Source: Celeribacter litoreus (GTDB lineage: Bacteria; Pseudomonadota; Alphaproteobacteria; Rhodobacterales; Rhodobacteraceae). From it: a stretch of 64,000 nucleotides of DNA. A program made the translations under genes and the position numbers. A model generated the notes under the pieces. That model was not told the origin of the DNA. It saw only the letters and a program-made list of their open reading frames with translations, and did no database searches. Of the stretch, positions 26,543 through 40,178 are shown in pieces. Each line of letters opens with the position of its first letter. Position 1 is the stretch's first letter. The stretch covers positions 984,087 to 1,048,086 of the forward strand of contig NZ_JAIUFY010000005.1 in NCBI RefSeq assembly GCF_020165855.1, written 5' to 3'.

Positions 26543-27805
26543 ATGCCGCACATGGGAAACCGACTTTCAAATCGCTCAATGGCTTTCGTTCTGGCCGGTG
26601 GGCGTGGGTCTCGTCTCAAGGAACTTACAAACAATCGCGTGAAACCTGCCGTTTATTTCGGTGGGAAAAACCGGATCGTTGATTTCGCGCTGTCGAATGC
26701 GCTCAACTCCGGCATCCGGAAGATGGCGATTGCGACGCAATACAAGGCGCACTCCCTGATCCGCCACATCCAACGTGGCTGGACATTTTTCCGCGCGGAA
26801 CGGAATGAATTCATCGACATTCTTCCGGCGTCCCAACGCTATGAGGAGAGCACATGGTATCGCGGCACTGCGGACGCTGTTGCCCAGAACATCGACATCA
26901 TTGACAGCTATGACGTTGATTACATTCTAATCCTCGCGGGCGACCACATCTACAAGATGGATTATGAAATCATGATCCGTCAGCACGTGGAAACCAATGC
27001 CGACGTGACGATCGGCTGTCTGACCGTTGATCGGAAAGAAGCGAGCGCCTTTGGCGTGATGGGGGTCGATGAAAACGACCGCATCGTCTCCTTCCTCGAA
27101 AAGCCCGCTGATCCGCCCGCGATCCCGGGCGAGCCGAACAAGGCGCTCGCGTCCATGGGGATTTATGTGTTCAGCTGGAAGTTCCTGCGAGAGCTTCTGC
27201 TCGCCGACATGGAGGACAAATCCTCCAGCCACGATTTCGGCAATGACTTGATCCCGTCGATTGTGAAGAACGGCAAGGCACAGGCCCACCGCTTCACCGA
27301 CAGTTGCGTGCGTCATTCGGAGGCGGAGGCGTATTGGCGTGACGTGGGCACGATTGATGCCTACTGGAAGGCGAACATCGACCTCACGGACTTTACGCCC
27401 GAGCTTGATATGTGGGACCGCGATTGGCCGATTTGGACCTATTCGGAGAACACGCCGCCCGCGAAGTTCATTCACGACCGCCCCGACCGTCGTGGTTCTG
27501 CTGTGAGTTCGATGGTGTCCGGCGGATGTATCATCTCGGGCACGGAGATCCGCGAAAGCCTTTTGTTCACTGACGTGCGGACGAACTCCTATTCGTCGCT
27601 TGAGCGGGCCGTGGTCTTGCCGAAGGCGGAAATCGGACGACATTGTCGTCTCAAGAATGTGGTGATCGACCGCGGCGTTCAGATCCCTGCGGGGCTGGTC
27701 GTGGGCGAAGACCCCGAGGTAGATGCACGCTGGTTCCGCGTGTCAGAGGGCGGGGTCACTCTCATCACTCAAGAAATGATCGACAAGAGGGCAGCAGGCG
27801 TATGA
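26543..27805 (+). CDS. glgC: Glucose-1-phosphate adenylyltransferase
   Basis: Makes ADP-glucose from ATP and glucose-1-phosphate, the controlled step of glycogen synthesis; 420 residues. The nucleotidyltransferase motif is [15 protein letters not shown], with the [22 protein letters not shown] region behind it. Substrate residues lie in [12 protein letters not shown] and [10 protein letters not shown], and a left-handed beta-helix region ends the protein. The start follows GGGGAGAAGGA. It overlaps glgA by four bases, coupling the supply and use of ADP-glucose. Confidence 0.96.
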   Translation: MPHMGNRLSNRSMAFVLAGGRGSRLKELTNNRVKPAVYFGGKNRIVDFALSNALNSGIRKMAIATQYKAHSLIRHIQRGWTFFRAERNEFIDILPASQRYEESTWYRGTADAVAQNIDIIDSYDVDYILILAGDHIYKMDYEIMIRQHVETNADVTIGCLTVDRKEASAFGVMGVDENDRIVSFLEKPADPPAIPGEPNKALASMGIYVFSWKFLRELLLADMEDKSSSHDFGNDLIPSIVKNGKAQAHRFTDSCVRHSEAEAYWRDVGTIDAYWKANIDLTDFTPELDMWDRDWPIWTYSENTPPAKFIHDRPDRRGSAVSSMVSGGCIISGTEIRESLLFTDVRTNSYSSLERAVVLPKAEIGRHCRLKNVVIDRGVQIPAGLVVGEDPEVDARWFRVSEGGVTLITQEMIDKRAAGV

Positions 27806-29250
27806 TCAAGGTTCTTTCGGTCACATCGGAATGCGTTCCGTTGGTCAAAACCGGAGGTTTGGCGGATGTTGCGGGCGCATTGCCCGGTGCATTGGCCCCA
27901 CATGGCGTAGAAATGCGCACTCTGTTGCCCGGCTACCGAGAGGTGCTCTCGGCGCAACCAGACGCCGAAACAGTGTTCGAAGTCTGGGACCTGTTCGGCG
28001 GTCCCGCGCGCGTTCGTCGTGGCGTGCTCGGTTCCGGCTCCGAGGCGTCCGTTCTCTACATTCTTGACGCACCGCATCTGTATGACCGTGACGGACGTCC
28101 CTACACCGGGCCGGACGGGCACGATTGGGGCGACAATGCCCAGCGGTTTGCGGCTCTTTCTCTCGCCGCGGCCATGATTGCGACGCACGGCATTGAGGAA
28201 TGGTTTCCCGATGCGATGCATCTCCACGACTGGCAGGCGGGTCTCACCCCGATCTATCTTCGTGAACTGGGTGCGGCAGAGCGTGTGAAAACGCTCATGA
28301 CCATTCACAACGTCGCCTTTCAGGGCTGTTACGGCGCCGATATGGTCGAAACGCTCGGATTGCCGCCGCAGGGCTTTACGTCGGGCGGGTTCGAATACTG
28401 GGGCCAGCTGTCGATGCTCAAGGCGGGGATTATCGCCTCTTCGAAGGTCTCCACAGTTTCACCAACCTATGCGCGTGAGCTCATGGATGGCTCTTTCGGC
28501 ATGGGCATGGAAGGTGTTCTTGCGGCCCGTGGCGGCGATTTTACAGGCATTCTCAATGGGATCGACCTCGACGTGTGGTCGCCGTCCTATAAATCCGCAC
28601 GCGGAAAGGCAAAGCACAAGGCCCTTTTGCGCGAGGAAATGCACCTGCCAGAGAGCGACGGCCCGCTCTGCGTTGTGATCTCCCGTTTGACGGGGCAGAA
28701 GGGCTTTGATCTCCTGCTTGAGTCCCTTCCTACGCTGCTCAAAAACGGTGGGCAACTGGCGCTTCTTGGCTCCGGTGAGGGCTATTTCGAGAGTGCGTTC
28801 CGCGATGCCGCGCTCCGTCACGAAAACGTCTCTGTGCGCATTGGTTATGACGAGGGGCTGGCACGGCGGTTGATCGCGGGCGGCGATGCTATTCTCGTGC
28901 CGTCGCGCTTTGAACCGTGCGGCCTGACGCAGCTCTACGGCCTGCGCTTTGGCACTCTGCCGCTGGTGTCTCTCACCGGCGGTCTGGCCGATACTGTGAT
29001 CCCTGCAACGCCTGCGTCTCTCTCCAGAGGGGTCGCAACAGGTCTCCAATTTTACCCGACCTCTGTCGAGGCGCTCAAACATTCGATCAACACGCTCTGT
29101 GATCTCTACCAGAAACCAAAGATCTGGCAGCAGATGATCCGCAACGCTATGGCGCAGCCGGTCGGGTGGGACACATCTGCCGCGCAATATGCCGATCTCT
29201 TCACGAACATGGTCGGCGCATCCGCCGCGCTAGAGGAAGCCGCCGAATGA
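27802..29250 (+). CDS. glgA: Glycogen synthase (ADP-glucose)
   Basis: GT5 glucosyltransferase elongating glycogen from ADP-glucose; 482 residues from the ATG at 27802, which overlaps the glgC stop (ATGA). The ADP-glucose motif [16 protein letters not shown] lies at about residues 15-30. The C-terminal GT-B half has [13 protein letters not shown] near 295, and the acidic active-site block [23 protein letters not shown] near 370-392. It ends in another four-base overlap with glgX. Longer in-frame extension upstream only shadows glgC. Confidence 0.95.
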   Translation: MIKVLSVTSECVPLVKTGGLADVAGALPGALAPHGVEMRTLLPGYREVLSAQPDAETVFEVWDLFGGPARVRRGVLGSGSEASVLYILDAPHLYDRDGRPYTGPDGHDWGDNAQRFAALSLAAAMIATHGIEEWFPDAMHLHDWQAGLTPIYLRELGAAERVKTLMTIHNVAFQGCYGADMVETLGLPPQGFTSGGFEYWGQLSMLKAGIIASSKVSTVSPTYARELMDGSFGMGMEGVLAARGGDFTGILNGIDLDVWSPSYKSARGKAKHKALLREEMHLPESDGPLCVVISRLTGQKGFDLLLESLPTLLKNGGQLALLGSGEGYFESAFRDAALRHENVSVRIGYDEGLARRLIAGGDAILVPSRFEPCGLTQLYGLRFGTLPLVSLTGGLADTVIPATPASLSRGVATGLQFYPTSVEALKHSINTLCDLYQKPKIWQQMIRNAMAQPVGWDTSAAQYADLFTNMVGASAALEEAAE

Positions 29251-31329
29251 GTTCACTGACCGTCCTGGGAGGCCATGCAGCTCCTCTCGGGGCCACGTTT
29301 GACGGCGAGGGCGTCAATTTTGCGGTGTTTTCCGAACACGCGCGCCGCATCTCTGTCTGTCTCTTTTCGCCCGATGGCCGGACAGAGACGCACCGTATCG
29401 ACCTACCCGAACGGGATGGCGATGTGTGGCACGGGTATGTGCCGGGGCTACGTCCGGGACAGCTTTACGGGTTGCGGGCCGATGGCCCCTACGCGCCGCA
29501 GGAGGGGCACCGGTTCAACTACAACAAACTGTTGATTGACCCCTATGCCAAGCGACTGACCAAACATCTCGATTGGCACGATAGCCTCATGGGCTACCGC
29601 GTCGGCCATGCTGATGTGGACCTGAGTTTCGACAAACGTGACAGCGCCCGCTATATGCCGCGCTGCGTTGTTGAGGACGTGCTCTTCGCATGGGGCAGGG
29701 ACAAGGCCCCGCACACCCCCATCGCGCAATCCGTGATCTACGAAGCCCATGTCAAGGGCCTCACCCAGATGCACCCGAATGTGCAGCACAAGGGAAAATT
29801 CCTTGGCCTTGCCTCTGATGCCGTTCTGGATCACCTGCTGAACCTCGGCGTGACGGCGATCGAGTTGTTGCCCGCACAGGCCTTTCTCAACGACCGGTTT
29901 CTCGTCGAAAAAGGGCTGGTGAACTACTGGGGCTATCAGACCCTCGGCTTCTTCGCGCCGGACCCGCGTTACCTCGCCTATGACCAACTCGCCGAATTCC
30001 AGCACATGGTCGCGCGCCTTCATTCGGCGGGGATCGAGGTCATTATGGATGTGGTCTACAACCACACCGGCGAGGGGAGCGAGCTTGGCCCGACGCTCTC
30101 GTTCCGTGGTCTCGACAACCGGAGCTATTACAGGCTTGCCGACGATCCGCGCTACTACATCAACGACACGGGCACAGGGAACACGCTCAACATCGATCAC
30201 CCGATGGTGCTTCGCATGGTGCTCGATAGCCTGCGCTATTGGGTCGAAGAGATGCATGTGGACGGCTTCCGTTTCGATCTCTGCACGACGCTCGGCCGTA
30301 CGCCCACAGGCTTTGATCGCGGCGCGTCGTTCTTTGACGCCATCCGTCAGGATCCGGTGCTCACAAAGGTCAAACTCATCGCAGAGCCATGGGACATCGG
30401 TCCGGGCGGCTATCGCGTTGGGGGCTTCCCGCCGCCGTTCCTCGAATGGAATGACAAGTTCCGCGACGGTGTGCGCCGTTTCTGGCGCGGGGATGCGGGC
30501 CATGTGGCCGTGCTTGCGGACAGGATCACCGGATCGGCGCTCCAGTTCGACCACTCGGGCCGTCCAGCCACGAGTTCGGTCAACTTTGTCACCGCGCATG
30601 ACGGGTTCACGCTCATGGATGTCGTGAGCTACACCGCCAAGCACAACGAGGCGAACGGTGAGGGCAACCGTGACGGCCACGGGGACAACTGTTCCGACAA
30701 CATGGGCGAAGAGGGGCCAACGGATGATCCCGCGATCATCGCCGCCCGCGCGCAACGCCGCCGCAACCTTCTCGCGACCGTGTTCTTCTCACAAGGCACG
30801 CCGATGATCTTGGCGGGCGACGAGCTTGGCAACAGCCAGATGGGCAACAACAACGCCTATTGTCAGGACAATGAGATCGGTTGGATCGACTGGTCCGACT
30901 ATGATCAGGATTTCCTCGACTTCACGCGCCGCCTAATCGCGTTCCGCCGCGAACACCCGATTTTGCGGCAAAAACGGTTCCTTCATAGCCATGAACGGAT
31001 CGTCGATGGCATCGAAGACCTCTTCTGGTGGCGTCCGGACGGGGAGCCGATGCGCGATAGTGATTGGGGCGCGGCGGAGGTCAAGACGCTCTGCGCGGAA
31101 ATGCGAATTGCCTCGGGCACACCCGCCTACGCGCAGCGGGAAGAAGCTCTCTTTCTCATCTTCAACCGCGGTGAAGCCGTCGATGTTGTTCTGCCGGAGT
31201 GCCCCGATGGCCGTCGTTGGCGGCTCTGGATCGACACTGGTCGTCCCGAGATTGACGGCAAAGTAATGACGAAACCCACAGTTCACGCAGGCACGGAGAC
31301 GGTGTTGGCACTGGAATTGGAGGCCTACA

Positions 31330-31337
<8 letters not shown>
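29247..31337 (+). CDS. glgX: Glycogen debranching enzyme GlgX
   Basis: GH13 isoamylase-type enzyme that removes short branches left after phosphorylase action; 696 residues. It starts at ATG 29247 overlapping the glgA stop. The CBM48-type N domain (GATFDGEGVNFAVFSEHA) is followed by the barrel, with the nucleophile region HVDGFRFDLCTTLGR, the acid/base region VKLIAEPWDIGPGGY and the third acidic site FVTAHDGFTLMDVVSY. All are intact. It ends eight bases inside malQ. Confidence 0.95.
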
Positions 31338-34840
<3,503 letters not shown>

Positions 34841-34860
34841 CGCGCAGCATAAATCTCAAC

Positions 34861-34895
34861 AAAAAAGGCCGGAGCAGAGATGCTCCGGCCTTTTT
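34861..34895 (+). terminator. Rho-independent terminator after pgm
   Basis: Ten-pair stem GGCCGGAGCA/TGCTCCGGCC with loop GAGA, flanked by six A and five T residues. The A/T flanks make it work in both directions, so it also serves the convergent RND gene ending at 34915. Confidence 0.93.
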
Positions 34896-34914
34896 CTTGG
34901 TCATATTTTAGCGG

Positions 34915-37900
34915 TCAGGCCGTGCGTTTCTTTTTGCCTGTGAGCTTGGTCACCACGACGTAGAACAGCGGCACAAACAGGATGCCGAGCACCGTCCCCG
35001 TGATCGTCCCGCCGAGGACGGCTGCGCCAACCGCTTGGCGGCCACCGGCACCTGCGCCGGAGGAGAGCACCAGAGGCACAACCCCGAGGGAGAAGGCCAT
35101 CGATGTCATCACGATCGGACGGAAACGCTGCTTCGCGGCTGTCAATACGGCCTCGAACATATCCACGCCCGCCTCCACCTGTTCACGGGCGAATTCGACG
35201 ATCAGGATAGCGTTCTTACCGGTCAGACCGATGACGGTGAGCAGACCCACCTGAAAGAACACACCGTTCTGGAAGCCGAAGTGCCATGCGGTGAAGAGCG
35301 TGCCTAGGATACCCACCGGCATGGCGAGCATGACTGAGAACGGGATCGCCCAGCTTTCATAGAGTGCTGCGAGACAGAAGAAGATCGCAGCAAGAGAGAG
35401 CATATAGAGCATCGGCGCCTGAGAGCCGGATTCACGTTCTTCGAGCGACAGGCCCGTCCATGCGACGGAGAAGCCGCCGGGGATTTGAGAGACGAGACGT
35501 TCGATCTCTGCCATTGCTTCGCCGGTCGAGACACCCGGCGCCGGAGAGCCCTGAATCTGCATCGATGGGGTGCCGTTGTAGCGGGTGAGGCCCTGCGGAC
35601 CATAGACCCAGCGCTCGCTCGTGAAGTTGGAGAAGGGCACCAACTCGCCAGCGTTGTTCCGGACGCGCCATTTCTGGAGATCGCTCGGGGTTGCACGGCT
35701 ATCCGGATCGCCTTGGACATAGACGCGTTTGGTGCGGCCATTGTCGTTAAAGTCGTTCACATAGGTGCCCGCCATCGCGATAGAGAGCGTGTTGCCGACG
35801 ACACCCGGATCAATCCCCATCGCACCGGCAGCGCGCCAGTCAATGTCGAGTTTGAACTGTGTCGCATCTTCGAGACCCGAGGGGCGTACGGAGGCGATCA
35901 GATCGCTTTGGCCCGCCATGCCAAGGAGCATGTTACGTGCTTCGAGAAGCTGCTCGTGTGACTGACCGGCCTGCGCCTGCAAGTAGAAGTCAAAGCCGGA
36001 GACGTTGCCCAGTTCGATCACAGCCGGTGGGACGATCGGGAAGGCCATGGCCTCCTGAATGCCCATCATGGCCGGGAAGGCACGTCCTGCAACGGCCTGA
36101 ACGGATTGGGACGGATCAGGCCGTTCTTCCCAGTCCTTCATCCGGATGAAGGCGAGACCGTTGTTCTGACCCGCACCGGAAAAGGAGAAACCAACGATGC
36201 TGAACACGGCTTCGACGTTCTCGCTCTCGGCGGAGAGGAAGTAGTCCTTAATCTGGGTGTTGGCCTTGAGCGTGTTCTCGGAGGTGGACCCCGACGGACC
36301 CTGAACGAGGGCCATCATGATGCCTTGGTCCTCATCCGGCAGGAAGCCTGTCGGAGTTTGCATGAAGAGCCACGCGATGCCGCCACCCATGAGGGCATAG
36401 ACCATTAGCATCCGGAGCGGACGGCGGATGATATAGCCCACAGTGCCGCCGTAGCCGCCGGAGAGCTTGTCAAACGCAGTGTTGAACCAGCCGAAGGGGC
36501 CACGATGGGTGTGGTGGGCGTCCTTGCCGCGTAGGATCGTGGCGCAGAGTGCAGGGGTCAGCGTCAGTGCGACCAGCACAGAGAGCATCATCGCGGAGAC
36601 GATGGTGATCGAGAACTGGCGATAGATCACGCCGGTGGAGCCGCCAAAGAAGGCCATCGGAATGAACACAGCGGAGAGCACGAGGGCGATACCCACGAGC
36701 GCGCCGGTGATCTGATCCATGGACTTGCGGGTCGCCTCACGCGGACTGAGCCCTTCTTCTTCCATAATCCGTTCGACGTTCTCCACCACAACGATCGCGT
36801 CATCTACGAGCAGACCAATCGCGAGCACCATGGCGAGCATGGTCAGCACGTTGATGGTGAACCCGAAGAGCGCGAGGATCGCGAAGGTCCCCAAGATCAC
36901 GACCGGCACAGCCAGCGTCGGAATGAGGGTTGCACGGAGGTTTTGCAGGAAGAGAAGCATCACGAAGAACACCAGAACGATGGCTTCCATGAGGGTCTTC
37001 TGCACTTCGTGGATCGAGATTTCGATGAACGGTGTGGTGTCGTAAGGAATGACGTAGCTCATGCCCTCGGGGAAGTATTCCGCGTAGTCCTCAACCATCT
37101 CACGCACACGGTGCGAGGTGTCGAGAGCGTTTGCACCGGGGGCAAGCTGGATCGCCATGCCGGATGCGGGCTGACCATTGTATTGGGAAATGGTCATGTA
37201 GTTTTCCGCACCGATCTCCACCCGTGCCACGTCGTCGAGCAGCACAAGACCGCCGTCCTGCTCGGACCGCAGAATGATGTTGCGGAAGTCGTCCGGCGTC
37301 TGCAGGAGCGATTGCGCGGTGATGGTTGCTGTGAAGGCCTGACCGTCGGGCGACGGCATGGAGCCAAAGGAGCCAGCGGAAATCTGGGCGTTGTAGCCGG
37401 AGATTGCAGACACAATGTCGGAGGGCGTCATGTCGAATGCGGCGAGCTTGGACGGGTCAAGCCAGACGCGCATTGCGTATTTCGCACCGAAGACCTGCGT
37501 ACCGCCCACGCCTTCGATCCGGCTGAAGGCATCCACGAGGTTCGTGTTGAGATAGTCGGCGAGGTCGGATTGGTCCATGCTGCCGTCCTCAGAGATCACG
37601 CCGATCACCATGAGGAAGCCTGCGGAGCTCTTTTGGACGGTCACACCCTGTCTTTGCACCGCATCCGGGAGGAGCGCGGTCGCCTGTGACAGTTTGTTTT
37701 GAACCTGAACCTGAGCAATGTCAGGGTCTGTGCCTGTCTCAAACGTCAATGTGATCGAGGCAGAGCCGGCAGATGTCGAGGACGACGACATATAGCGCAT
37801 GCCGTCGAGGCCGGTCATCTGCTGTTCGATGATCTGGGTGACGGTATTCGCGACGGTTTCAGCCGACGCACCCGGATAGGTGGCGCGCACCGAAATGGAG

Positions 37901-38022
37901 GGCGGCGCGATCTGCGGATACTGTGCGACGGGGAGGGAGAAGATCGACAACAGGCCGATCCCCATGATCAAGATGGAAATCACCCACGCAAAGACCGGGC
38001 GATCAATAAAAAAGCGAGCCAT
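34915..38022 (-). CDS. RND efflux transporter, HAE1 family
   Basis: Proton-driven inner-membrane drug/hydrophobe exporter of the AcrB/MexB type, 1035 residues. It shows the internal duplication, with twelve membrane helices and two large periplasmic loops (about 30-340 and 560-870). The proton-relay Asp pair is in LLVDDAIVVVENVERIM near 405-409, with the conserved GxSPREAT region behind it. The C terminus is basic (KLTGKKKRTA). The adaptor gene lies 21 bases upstream in the same transcript. No outer-membrane TolC-type gene is in the window, so the channel must come from elsewhere. The substrate cannot be deduced. Confidence 0.94.
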   Translation of the reverse strand: MARFFIDRPVFAWVISILIMGIGLLSIFSLPVAQYPQIAPPSISVRATYPGASAETVANTVTQIIEQQMTGLDGMRYMSSSSTSAGSASITLTFETGTDPDIAQVQVQNKLSQATALLPDAVQRQGVTVQKSSAGFLMVIGVISEDGSMDQSDLADYLNTNLVDAFSRIEGVGGTQVFGAKYAMRVWLDPSKLAAFDMTPSDIVSAISGYNAQISAGSFGSMPSPDGQAFTATITAQSLLQTPDDFRNIILRSEQDGGLVLLDDVARVEIGAENYMTISQYNGQPASGMAIQLAPGANALDTSHRVREMVEDYAEYFPEGMSYVIPYDTTPFIEISIHEVQKTLMEAIVLVFFVMLLFLQNLRATLIPTLAVPVVILGTFAILALFGFTINVLTMLAMVLAIGLLVDDAIVVVENVERIMEEEGLSPREATRKSMDQITGALVGIALVLSAVFIPMAFFGGSTGVIYRQFSITIVSAMMLSVLVALTLTPALCATILRGKDAHHTHRGPFGWFNTAFDKLSGGYGGTVGYIIRRPLRMLMVYALMGGGIAWLFMQTPTGFLPDEDQGIMMALVQGPSGSTSENTLKANTQIKDYFLSAESENVEAVFSIVGFSFSGAGQNNGLAFIRMKDWEERPDPSQSVQAVAGRAFPAMMGIQEAMAFPIVPPAVIELGNVSGFDFYLQAQAGQSHEQLLEARNMLLGMAGQSDLIASVRPSGLEDATQFKLDIDWRAAGAMGIDPGVVGNTLSIAMAGTYVNDFNDNGRTKRVYVQGDPDSRATPSDLQKWRVRNNAGELVPFSNFTSERWVYGPQGLTRYNGTPSMQIQGSPAPGVSTGEAMAEIERLVSQIPGGFSVAWTGLSLEERESGSQAPMLYMLSLAAIFFCLAALYESWAIPFSVMLAMPVGILGTLFTAWHFGFQNGVFFQVGLLTVIGLTGKNAILIVEFAREQVEAGVDMFEAVLTAAKQRFRPIVMTSMAFSLGVVPLVLSSGAGAGGRQAVGAAVLGGTITGTVLGILFVPLFYVVVTKLTGKKKRTA

Positions 38023-38043
38023 TCAAAGGGATCCTTTTGCCGG

Positions 38044-39201
38044 TCAGTTGTTGTCTGCGGTGGGTTGTGCGGCCGCGCCTTGTTCTTGCGGCACGACCGT
38101 TGCACCCGGTGCGGTTTTCTGGAGGCCTGCAACGATGACACGATCACCGGCGGCGAGACCATCGGTGACGACCCAGTTAGCGCCTTGATCGCTCACCACC
38201 TCGAGGACGCGCTGTTCAACGACGTTCTCTGCGTTGACGACGAGCGCCATCGGACGACCGCGGCGGTCGCGGCTGACGGCTTCTTGAGGGACGAGGATCG
38301 CGTCAGACACGACGCCTTGCGGCATCTCGACCTGAACGTACATGCCTGGCAGCAGGAAGTTGTCAGGGTTCGGGAAGGAGAGACGCAACAGGATCGTGCC
38401 GGTGTCCTCGTTCACATAGGGTTCAGCGGCGGAAAGTTCGCCTTTGTGATCGTAGGCGATGCCGTCGGCGAGTGTGAGAGACACAGTTTGTCCGAGGTCG
38501 TCGGCGAATTCCTGGCCACTGCCGAGACGGCGCCAACGCAGCATTTCAGACGCGGATTGAGTGACGTCCACATAAATCGGATCAAGCGCACGGATGGTGG
38601 TGAGGGCGCTCGCCTGTCCTGCGGTGACGAGTGCACCCTGGCTGATGTCGCTGAGGCCAACCACGCCAGAAATCGGCGCACGGATTTCGGTGCGTTCCAG
38701 ATCGATTTCAGCGGCGAGGAGGTTCGCCTCGGCAACTTTCACCGCGGCTGCGGCGGAGTCGCGTTCTGCAATCGCCGTGTCGAGGTTCTGCTGAGCGACG
38801 ACGTTGCGGGATTTGAGTTCCTGCTGGCGCTCGTATTCAATTTCAGCCGACTTCAGCGCAGCTTTGGCTTGGGCGAGGCTGGCCTCTGCCACGGCTTTCG
38901 CGGCCTGATAGGTCGCCGCGTCGATTTGGTAGAGGGGATCCCCCTCATTCACCGCGCTGCCTTCTTCGAACTGGCGCGTCTGGATGATGCCGCCGACCTG
39001 CGGGCGCACTTCTGCCTCGGACGAGGCGGCCACACGACCGGGGAGCGGGCTGCTCAGCGTCACGTCTTGCGCAGAGAGCGTAACAACAGTCACAGGCATC
39101 GCGGGCGGGCCGCTTTGGGCAAAAACAGGTTGGGCAAGTGCGAGAGACAGTGCGAGCACTGCTCCAGAGCCGAATGTCAGGGAAGGGCGAAGGTGTGTCA
39201 T
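38044..39201 (-). CDS. RND periplasmic adaptor (AcrA/MexA family)
   Basis: Membrane-fusion protein joining the RND pump to an outer-membrane channel; 385 residues from the ATG at 39201. It has a Sec signal peptide (about 1-28, ending VFAQ) with no lipobox Cys, so unlike AcrA it should not be lipidated. Next come the barrel-sandwich/lipoyl halves (SEAEVRPQVGGIIQTRQFEEG near 55-75 and ERTEIRAPISGVVGLSDI near 150), an intervening coiled-coil hairpin rich in Ala/Glu, then beta-barrel and membrane-proximal domains. The tail is Gln/Ala-rich. It is divergent from a TetR gene. Confidence 0.93.
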   Translation of the reverse strand: MTHLRPSLTFGSGAVLALSLALAQPVFAQSGPPAMPVTVVTLSAQDVTLSSPLPGRVAASSEAEVRPQVGGIIQTRQFEEGSAVNEGDPLYQIDAATYQAAKAVAEASLAQAKAALKSAEIEYERQQELKSRNVVAQQNLDTAIAERDSAAAAVKVAEANLLAAEIDLERTEIRAPISGVVGLSDISQGALVTAGQASALTTIRALDPIYVDVTQSASEMLRWRRLGSGQEFADDLGQTVSLTLADGIAYDHKGELSAAEPYVNEDTGTILLRLSFPNPDNFLLPGMYVQVEMPQGVVSDAILVPQEAVSRDRRGRPMALVVNAENVVEQRVLEVVSDQGANWVVTDGLAAGDRVIVAGLQKTAPGATVVPQEQGAAAQPTADNN

Positions 39202-39269
39202 AGGTAACTCCGGCAGAACATGCCCGCGATCTAGTGCGGGGGAGGGAAAAATCGCCCTCAAAATGACGC

Positions 39270-39317
39270 GTTCCGGTTTTGTGCGTTGGAACTGGGCTTG
39301 ATTTTCGATTATTGAAA
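39270..39317. promoter_or_regulatory. Divergent RND/TetR control region with candidate operators
   Basis: The gap between the adaptor and the TetR gene holds two inverted repeats: GTTCC-N13-GGAAC at 39270-39292 and TTTC-N7-GAAA at 39303-39317. TetR repressors often bind such sites between themselves and the pump they control. Neither is a close copy of the AcrR site. Confidence 0.35.
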
Positions 39318-39379
39318 CCCGATGGTTTTGTAAAGCGCGGTGAGTGTGCTCTGATGATCAAGGGGGTGTGGGTAGCTGC

Positions 39380-40075
39380 ATGTGTGCAAAAAAAATGCAG
39401 GTTGAGCGATGTAGTGTGTTCGGTGTCGCCGAACGCAAGCGCGGACGTCCGGTCCAGATGGACGGTGAGGTCCGCGAAGGTCTGATCCTCGATGCGACAC
39501 AGGCGTTGATGACGGAGCAGGGCTTTGATCAGATCACTATGGCATCGATTGCGCGGCGTGCGGGGATGTCGAAGCGGACCGTTTATGAACATTTCGACAG
39601 TCAGGAAGAACTTCTTGGCCGCGTTATCGCGCGGGTCGGGGAAAGTATTTTTGAACCACTTCCGGCTGAAATGCGTGATGCGCACATCTCAGAACGTCTT
39701 GATCGGCTGTTGACGATCAACAAGCCCCCGGGAACGGACGCTCACAAACGCGAATTCCTGCGCACTTTGATTGCGCGGGCCCAGACTTACCCGACCTTGT
39801 GCCTTGAGTTGCTAAGGAACGGGCGCGACCGTCTCAACCGGTATGTATGTCAGGAATTGGAGCGCGAGATTGAAATGGGACGCCTCACTTTGACGTCTGC
39901 TCAATGCGCGCTGGCGGCAGATCTTCTGGTTAATATGGCCTTCGATGATCCGCTCAGAAAGTTGATCGAACCCGATTTTGTTGAGCCGTCGTCCGAACAG
40001 GAAGCCGAACGCCGTGCTCTCGCCATCCGCTTGTTCCTTGATGGCTGTGCCGTGAAAATGGGCGCGCGTGCCTGA
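39380..40075 (+). CDS. TetR-family regulator, likely repressor of the RND pump
   Basis: About 231 residues from the ATG at 39380; the exact start is uncertain because GTG 39344 and ATG 39395 are also in frame. The helix-turn-helix is clear (ITMASIARRAGMSKRTVYEHFDSQEELL), preceded by an RKRGRP-type basic arm. The C-terminal ligand domain is of the TetR_C type with no recognisable specificity. Divergence from the RND operon suggests that it represses the pump, and probably itself. Three in-frame Cys lie in the first 30 residues of the longest version. Confidence 0.85.
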   Translation: MCAKKMQVERCSVFGVAERKRGRPVQMDGEVREGLILDATQALMTEQGFDQITMASIARRAGMSKRTVYEHFDSQEELLGRVIARVGESIFEPLPAEMRDAHISERLDRLLTINKPPGTDAHKREFLRTLIARAQTYPTLCLELLRNGRDRLNRYVCQELEREIEMGRLTLTSAQCALAADLLVNMAFDDPLRKLIEPDFVEPSSEQEAERRALAIRLFLDGCAVKMGARA

Positions 40076-40178
40076 AACGCGGGCAGAGCGTTTTCTGGTG
40101 CGTGCCGCCCGTCGAAAATGCGGGCGTTCGCGCAAACACGCGCTAGTGTCTCAAAGGACCTAAAGAACGAGAAGACCC

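Noticed and set aside
40076-40178. Cobalamin riboswitch or CTGG operator pair before eutB
   Set aside because: The 103-base gap is too short and lacks B12-box sequence. Only one isolated CTGG occurs, with no partner 22 bases away.
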